A stretch of DNA of 10,704 bases, from NCBI GenBank assembly GCA_003557485.1, contig PWOI01000063.1, positions 1 to 10,704 of the forward strand, given 5' to 3'. Numbering within the stretch: the stretch's first letter is position 1; every line of letters begins with the position of its first letter. The DNA is from Elusimicrobiota bacterium (GTDB taxonomy: Bacteria; CG03; SLGR01; PWQF01). This document shows positions 9,101-10,704 of the stretch, one piece after another. The notes beneath the pieces were generated by a model that ran no database searches, was not told the DNA's origin, and saw only the letters and a program-made list of their open reading frames with translations. The position numbers were made by a program, and so were the translations under genes.

Positions 9101-10704
9101 ACTACCACGATATCGCCCGGGATCTCCTGCGAAATGAAGAAGGCTTTGATAAGCTGGTCATACTTGCCGGTGACAGCGCAACCATAGTAGAGGCTGTTTT
9201 TCAGGACGGCATATTCAGTCACTTTTCCGAAAGAGAAGCCGGATATGTTCACAGGCAGACCGGCGAGGTGATATCAAGAAGCAGCCACGATAATATGAGC
9301 CCTGAAGCTCGCAGGGACTACTTTAACGAGCAGGAACAAATATTGGCTCACAATCCTACGGGGCCACGTGGAAGAAATATCGTTTTTGTTGACAGGGGAA
9401 ACAAGGAAGGTATGGACCTGGACTTCAATAAGGACAGCTATGTTCAGGTAAATGAACAAGGCCGCCCCGTACAGGGAACCGAGGTCGCAAAAGCCGAACT
9501 TCTTGGGGAAATATTTAATAATAGTACTTATAGCAAAGAGACTACACTTGATAATTTTCTTAACCTTGACAGGTACGAGAATGCCAGAGCGGAATTGCTT
9601 AATGAATATAATGAAAATAACGGCACCTCATATGAGCAGCTTGGAGATGTATCAGTTCTCCAGTTCTCTGTGTTTGATAGTAATACTGACGCTACTTCCG
9701 CGGACCAGTCACTCGGCCGGGACAGGGCTGCCAATGAAAAACATATCTTTTTCATCGGAACAAAACCTGAGTTTGCTTCACTTATAAATGCCACAAGTCA
9801 CACTGAAAGGGTTAATGAGTCTATAGGAATTCTGGAGGCCGCAGAAGCGGAGGCCGGAAAAGGCAGAAAGATTGAGGCCCTGAGAAAATCCCTGAGCGAG
9901 GCTCTAACCTTCCAGATGGAGGTAATGGCCCAGATGGAAAGTACTGACGCAGGCTATGAGGCCATACAGAGCGCTATGAAAGAGTTTCACAGCAAGGCTG
10001 TTTACCTGGGGCATATGTACAAGTCGCATAATATGACCGCTGAAGACTCTCTCAGGGGATTTATAAACAGCCAGCTAGACACTTTTATTGAATCCCTGCA
10101 GGGAGTTTCAGGTGATCTTAATCAGGGAAACCAGACCTTTCTTGAAATAATTGCCGCTGCTCATCAGAGGGGCGAATTCAACCTTAATCCGCAGGGCAAT
10201 CAATCCAATGAAAAAGCCTGGTCTGCTGAACTTGGACTGGCCAGGATGAGTGTATTTGACATGATCAGAAGTATAAACGCTAATTTCTCCTCCGAAAACC
10301 TTAGTTTTACAGTTGAGGGAAGAAGGACGGAGGCTATCAGGCCCGCGGCTACTACGGAATATTCAGCGAAACAGGGTTTTACAGCAAATGTTAATGAAGA
10401 CAGGTTCAATGAAGCGGTCAGCCAGAACCTAGCTACGGAAAAAGCAGAGGCGCTTTCTCAGGCCAGGGGAATAGCGCGCCTTGGGGCAAGGTTTGCAAAG
10501 ATAAGCGGTGAAGCGGAGAGCAAGGCAAGAGAGAGCCAGCTGAACCGGGTGATAACGGATGTTGTCACTATGGCCAACAGGGCGCTGGCAGAAGATTCTT
10601 CAGTAGTAAATAAAGATCAGTTTGCTGTAAGGGTCCCCGAAAATATGAAAGATGATTTACTGAGTTCTTCCAAGCTGGCAGAAACCCTGGAAAAGGTCGG
10701 CCAG
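1..10704 (+). CDS. Internal fragment of a giant multidomain membrane protein with a SecA-like DEAD ATPase domain (partial at both ends)
   Basis: Frame 1 reads through all 3568 codons without a stop, and both ends are open, so the real protein is longer than 3568 residues. The order of parts is: Gly/Ser/Tyr repeat (residues 1-64), acidic beta-rich region (65-1165), hydrophobic segments and basic loop (about 1170-1836), helical connector (1837-2460), SecA-like superfamily 2 ATPase (about 2461-3257) and helical tail (3258-3568). The ATPase shows Walker A TGSGKT (2489-2494), DEAH (2630-2633) and SAT (2946-2948). Known SecA is about 800-900 residues, free-standing and lacks such extensions, so this is not a housekeeping SecA. 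Only one cysteine codon is present (1741-1743). Arg codons AGA/AGG and Ile codon ATA are frequent throughout, with no obvious shift that would suggest separate genes. Giant proteins with many membrane segments and a divergent SecA DEAD domain are known from metagenomic bacteria, mainly Omnitrophota, and were linked to attachment and predation; that role here is inference. Coding status is near certain; the function is not established. Confidence 0.95.
193..3500 (+). other. N-terminal acidic, Gly/Asp/Ser/Asn-rich region, probably beta-rich and exported
   Basis: Residues 65-1166 are rich in Gly, Asp, Glu, Ser, Asn and Thr and have many short hydrophobic strands between polar turns. The first 400 residues of the window contain only two lysines. 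A Gly/Tyr/His/Phe-rich block lies at about 715-830 (for example FDHGGYMEGE and YGHGEVARDYG), which could be a beta-sandwich or ligand-binding module, but I do not recognise the family. A short duplicated motif, FFNRD, occurs at 1041-1045 and 1054-1058. The only cysteine of the window is residue 581. No long hydrophobic helix is visible before about residue 1170. The composition is like that of large surface or secreted adhesin-type proteins, and its place before the membrane segments suits an extracytoplasmic domain. No catalytic site is evident. Confidence 0.5.
400..705 (+). repeat. Degenerate Asp-Gly turn repeats, resembling YD/Rhs-type beta repeats
   Basis: Residues 134-235 contain a run of similar short turns: SPDGT (134), YYTDG (142), YYSDG (151), NPDGS (173), DHEGN (195), GSDGS (209) and NPDGS (231). 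The intervals are about 9 residues at first and then about 15-22, and the turns are separated by short alternating stretches rich in Thr, Tyr and Val. This is the look of strand-turn-strand repeats such as the YD repeats of Rhs and wall-associated proteins, where they build extended beta shells or stalks. The spacing is irregular and the YD consensus is not clean, so the family assignment is tentative. Confidence 0.45.
3508..3798 (+). other. First hydrophobic segments: amphipathic helix and probable transmembrane helix
   Basis: Residues 1170-1202 form a moderately hydrophobic, Ala/Val/Ser-rich stretch interrupted by His, Asn and Glu, which could be an amphipathic or weakly inserted helix. Residues 1241-1266 are a much better transmembrane candidate: 26 residues of Ala, Gly, Val, Ile and Leu with a single Asp (1254), preceded by EKAG and followed by Lys1267 and the basic loop. 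By the positive-inside rule this helix would run from the outside (N-terminal side) into the cytoplasm. Judged by eye; no predictor was run. Confidence 0.6.
3799..4200 (+). other. Strongly basic Gly/Ala-rich loop, probably cytoplasmic
   Basis: Residues 1267-1400 contain 14 Lys and 8 Arg but only 2 Glu and no Asp, a sharp contrast with the acidic region before it. The segment is rich in Gly, Ala, Ser and Val, with patches such as GRIAGRKVASAG and GVKKGASVAGKSIK. Its position directly after the first clear transmembrane helix is what the positive-inside rule predicts for a cytoplasmic loop. It could also bind anionic lipid or nucleic acid, but nothing in the sequence decides this. Confidence 0.6.
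4381..5112 (+). other. Cluster of Gly/Ala-rich hydrophobic helices (putative multi-pass membrane domain)
   Basis: At least six hydrophobic stretches follow each other: residues 1501-1520, 1532-1550, 1584-1600, 1627-1650, 1663-1679 and 1685-1704, with a weaker one at 1461-1482. They are dominated by Gly, Ala, Val, Leu and Ile with glycine-zipper-like spacing, for example AGGLVGLGLVALG and IGIGAAAGLAAVALI. The linkers are short (about 6-35 residues) and contain charged or polar residues. Such small-residue helices pack tightly, and the layout suits a compact multi-pass membrane domain or pore-like bundle. Several stretches are short or only moderately hydrophobic, so the number that really cross the membrane is uncertain and the final topology cannot be fixed by eye. 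Confidence 0.55.
5413..5508 (+). other. HEMMH motif followed by a further hydrophobic segment
   Basis: Residues 1805-1809 read HEMMH, which formally matches the HExxH zinc-protease signature, and residues 1811-1836 form another hydrophobic stretch rich in Ala, Leu, Pro and Val. A third zinc ligand in a recognisable family context is not seen, and the flanking sequence does not match a peptidase family I know. The hydrophobic part is interrupted by Arg1824 and two prolines, so it could be a membrane helix, a re-entrant loop or a buried helix. Confidence 0.3.
5509..7380 (+). other. Polar, mostly helical connector between the membrane part and the ATPase
   Basis: Residues 1837-2460 are rich in Ala, Ser, Asn, Gln, Glu, Leu and Met, with many stretches that look like amphipathic helices (for example around 1950-2010, 2100-2170 and 2220-2270). 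The part around residues 2270-2350 has more strand-like and turn-like sequence. The last part (about 2420-2460), rich in Lys, Glu and Leu, leads directly into the ATPase and probably forms an entry helix. There is no recognised motif. In the proposed topology it would be the cytoplasmic arm that couples the membrane domain to the motor. Confidence 0.4.
7465..7482 (+). other. Walker A (motif I), TGSGKT
   Basis: Residues 2489-2494 read TGSGKT, preceded by HQLQ and followed by LML. Lys2493 and Thr2494 are the residues that hold the ATP phosphates and Mg2+ in this fold. SecA usually has GEGKT here, whereas DEAD/DEAH helicases often have GSGKT, so this is a mixed character. A glutamine-containing helix upstream (EGQKQIEF, 2467-2474) is placed like a Q motif. 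Confidence 0.9.
7876..7911 (+). other. Walker B / motif II, DEAH in a SecA-like context
   Basis: Residues 2626-2637 read YAIIDEAHTIPG. Asp2630 coordinates Mg2+ and Glu2631 is the expected catalytic base. The preceding Tyr-Ala-Ile and the following LVIG about ten residues later resemble the SecA pattern in this region. The distance from Lys2493 to Asp2630 is 137 residues, against about 100 in E. coli SecA (Lys108 to Asp209), so the first half of the motor carries extra sequence. Confidence 0.85.
7950..8780 (+). other. Large insertion between motifs II and III, in the position of the SecA cross-linking domain
   Basis: About 290 residues (roughly 2651-2926) separate the motif II region from the strand before motif III. 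In SecA the preprotein cross-linking domain sits in the same place but the motif II to III interval is shorter. The segment is largely helical, with a Glu/Gln/Met-rich part at about 2720-2800. A stretch around NRVAPMSNDK and MRFSNPYLAAVY (2825-2848) may correspond to the SecA segment that comes just before its motif III. A Lys/Arg-rich polar loop lies at 2888-2903. The equivalence is by position and faint resemblance only. Confidence 0.4.
8836..8853 (+). other. Motif III, SAT
   Basis: Residues 2946-2951 read SATIAP, matching the SAT-x-x-P form of motif III in DEAD/DEAH proteins; SecA has TGTA instead. Motif III couples ATP hydrolysis to movement between the two motor halves. It is preceded by REAAGATYI and followed by a Phe/Leu-rich helix, as expected at the end of the first motor half. 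Confidence 0.7.
9382..9420 (+). other. Motif V-like segment of the second motor half
   Basis: Residues 3128-3140 read VFVDRGNKEGMDL. A beta strand ending in an RG and then a G-x-D-(L/I) turn is what motif V looks like (SecA: GRGTDI). The match is weak in isolation but falls between the motif IV-like strand at 3021-3028 and the motif VI-like segment at 3236. Confidence 0.5.
9706..9726 (+). other. Motif VI-like segment, QSLGRDR (arginine finger)
   Basis: Residues 3236-3242 read QSLGRDR, close to the Q-x-x-G-R-x-x-R pattern. Gln3236, Gly3239 and Arg3240 are in place, but the second arginine is one residue early (Arg3242) and the canonical position (3243) is Ala. The following HIFFIG strand (3248-3253) closes the second motor half. 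Confidence 0.55.
9771..10704 (+). other. Polar helical region after the motor, running off the window
   Basis: Residues 3258-3568 are rich in Glu, Ala, Gln, Ser, Lys and Met with long helix-compatible stretches, particularly 3270-3350 and 3455-3510, where charged residues recur in a pattern compatible with coiled coils. SecA has helical wing and scaffold domains after its second motor half, and this part could replace them, but I see no sequence signature of those. No Cys-rich zinc-binding tail, as at many SecA C-termini, is present. The frame is still open at the last base. Confidence 0.45.

Larger units (their letters stand above)
7381..9770 (+). other. Divergent SecA-type DEAD/DEAH superfamily 2 ATPase domain
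   Basis: Residues 2461-3257 carry the superfamily 2 motifs in the correct order: motif I TGSGKT (2489-2494), Ia-like VVFPNPSRA (2514-2522), Ib-like VILTTLGV (2595-2602), motif II DEAH within YAIIDEAHTIPG (2626-2637), motif III SAT (2946-2948), IV-like IMLIGESS (3021-3028), V-like GMDL (3137-3140) and VI-like QSLGRDR (3236-3242). Beyond the core motifs, the YAI-(I/V)-DE context and the trailing LVIG resemble the SecA motif II region, and the large segment between motifs II and III is where SecA carries its preprotein cross-linking domain. Known SecA uses ATP to push unfolded proteins through SecYEG; other superfamily 2 enzymes remodel nucleic acids. The fusion to membrane segments and the absence of nucleic-acid-binding domains in the window favour a protein-translocase-like role, as an inference. 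Sequence identity to true SecA looks low. Confidence 0.75.

Noticed and set aside
7381-9770. Housekeeping preprotein translocase SecA
   Set aside because: The domain is fused into a far longer chain, has GSGKT and SAT in place of the usual SecA GEGKT and TGTA, has much longer motif spacings and lacks the Cys-containing tail. It is a divergent relative and not the cell's general SecA.
9452-9787. Forward open frame of 111 codons in another frame
   Set aside because: It overlaps the ATPase motif V-VI region in frame 1, which has a recognisable function, and its own translation shows no domain or plausible start context.

Overview
The whole window is the interior of one enormous protein-coding gene. 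Forward frame 1 is open from the first base to the last: 3568 codons, no stop, no intergenic base, and neither the start nor the end of the gene is present. The standard genetic code fits. All other long open frames are short, mostly antisense, and lie inside this frame. I see no RNA gene, promoter, terminator, insertion sequence or CRISPR array. Residue numbers below count from the first codon of the window.

Layout from left to right. Bases 1-192 hold two copies of a 96-bp (32-residue) Gly/Ser/Tyr/Pro-rich tandem repeat. Bases 193-3500 encode an acidic, lysine-poor, probably beta-rich region with short Asp-Gly turn repeats near its beginning. Bases 3508-5508 encode a membrane-associated part: hydrophobic segments, a strongly basic loop (22 Lys/Arg against 2 Glu in 134 residues) and a series of Gly/Ala-rich hydrophobic helices. 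Bases 5509-7380 encode a mostly helical connector. Bases 7381-9770 encode a divergent superfamily 2 ATPase motor of the SecA/DEAD type, with recognisable motifs I, II and III and plausible motifs Ia, Ib, IV, V and VI. Bases 9771-10704 encode a further polar helical region that runs off the window.

The organism is probably an uncultivated bacterium. Giant predicted proteins that combine many transmembrane segments with a divergent SecA-like DEAD helicase domain have been described from metagenome-assembled genomes, most commonly in Candidatus Omnitrophota, where roles in prey attachment and cell-wall degradation were proposed. The architecture here matches that description, but the assignment rests on architecture recalled from general knowledge and not on a database match. 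Planctomycetes and other phyla with giant genes remain possible.

A working model, which is inference: the N-terminal beta-rich part is displayed outside the cytoplasmic membrane, the hydrophobic cluster anchors it, the basic loop and the ATPase lie in the cytoplasm, and the built-in SecA-like motor may help move or retract parts of the same polypeptide or another substrate. Only one cysteine is present in 3568 residues, which suits a largely exported protein.
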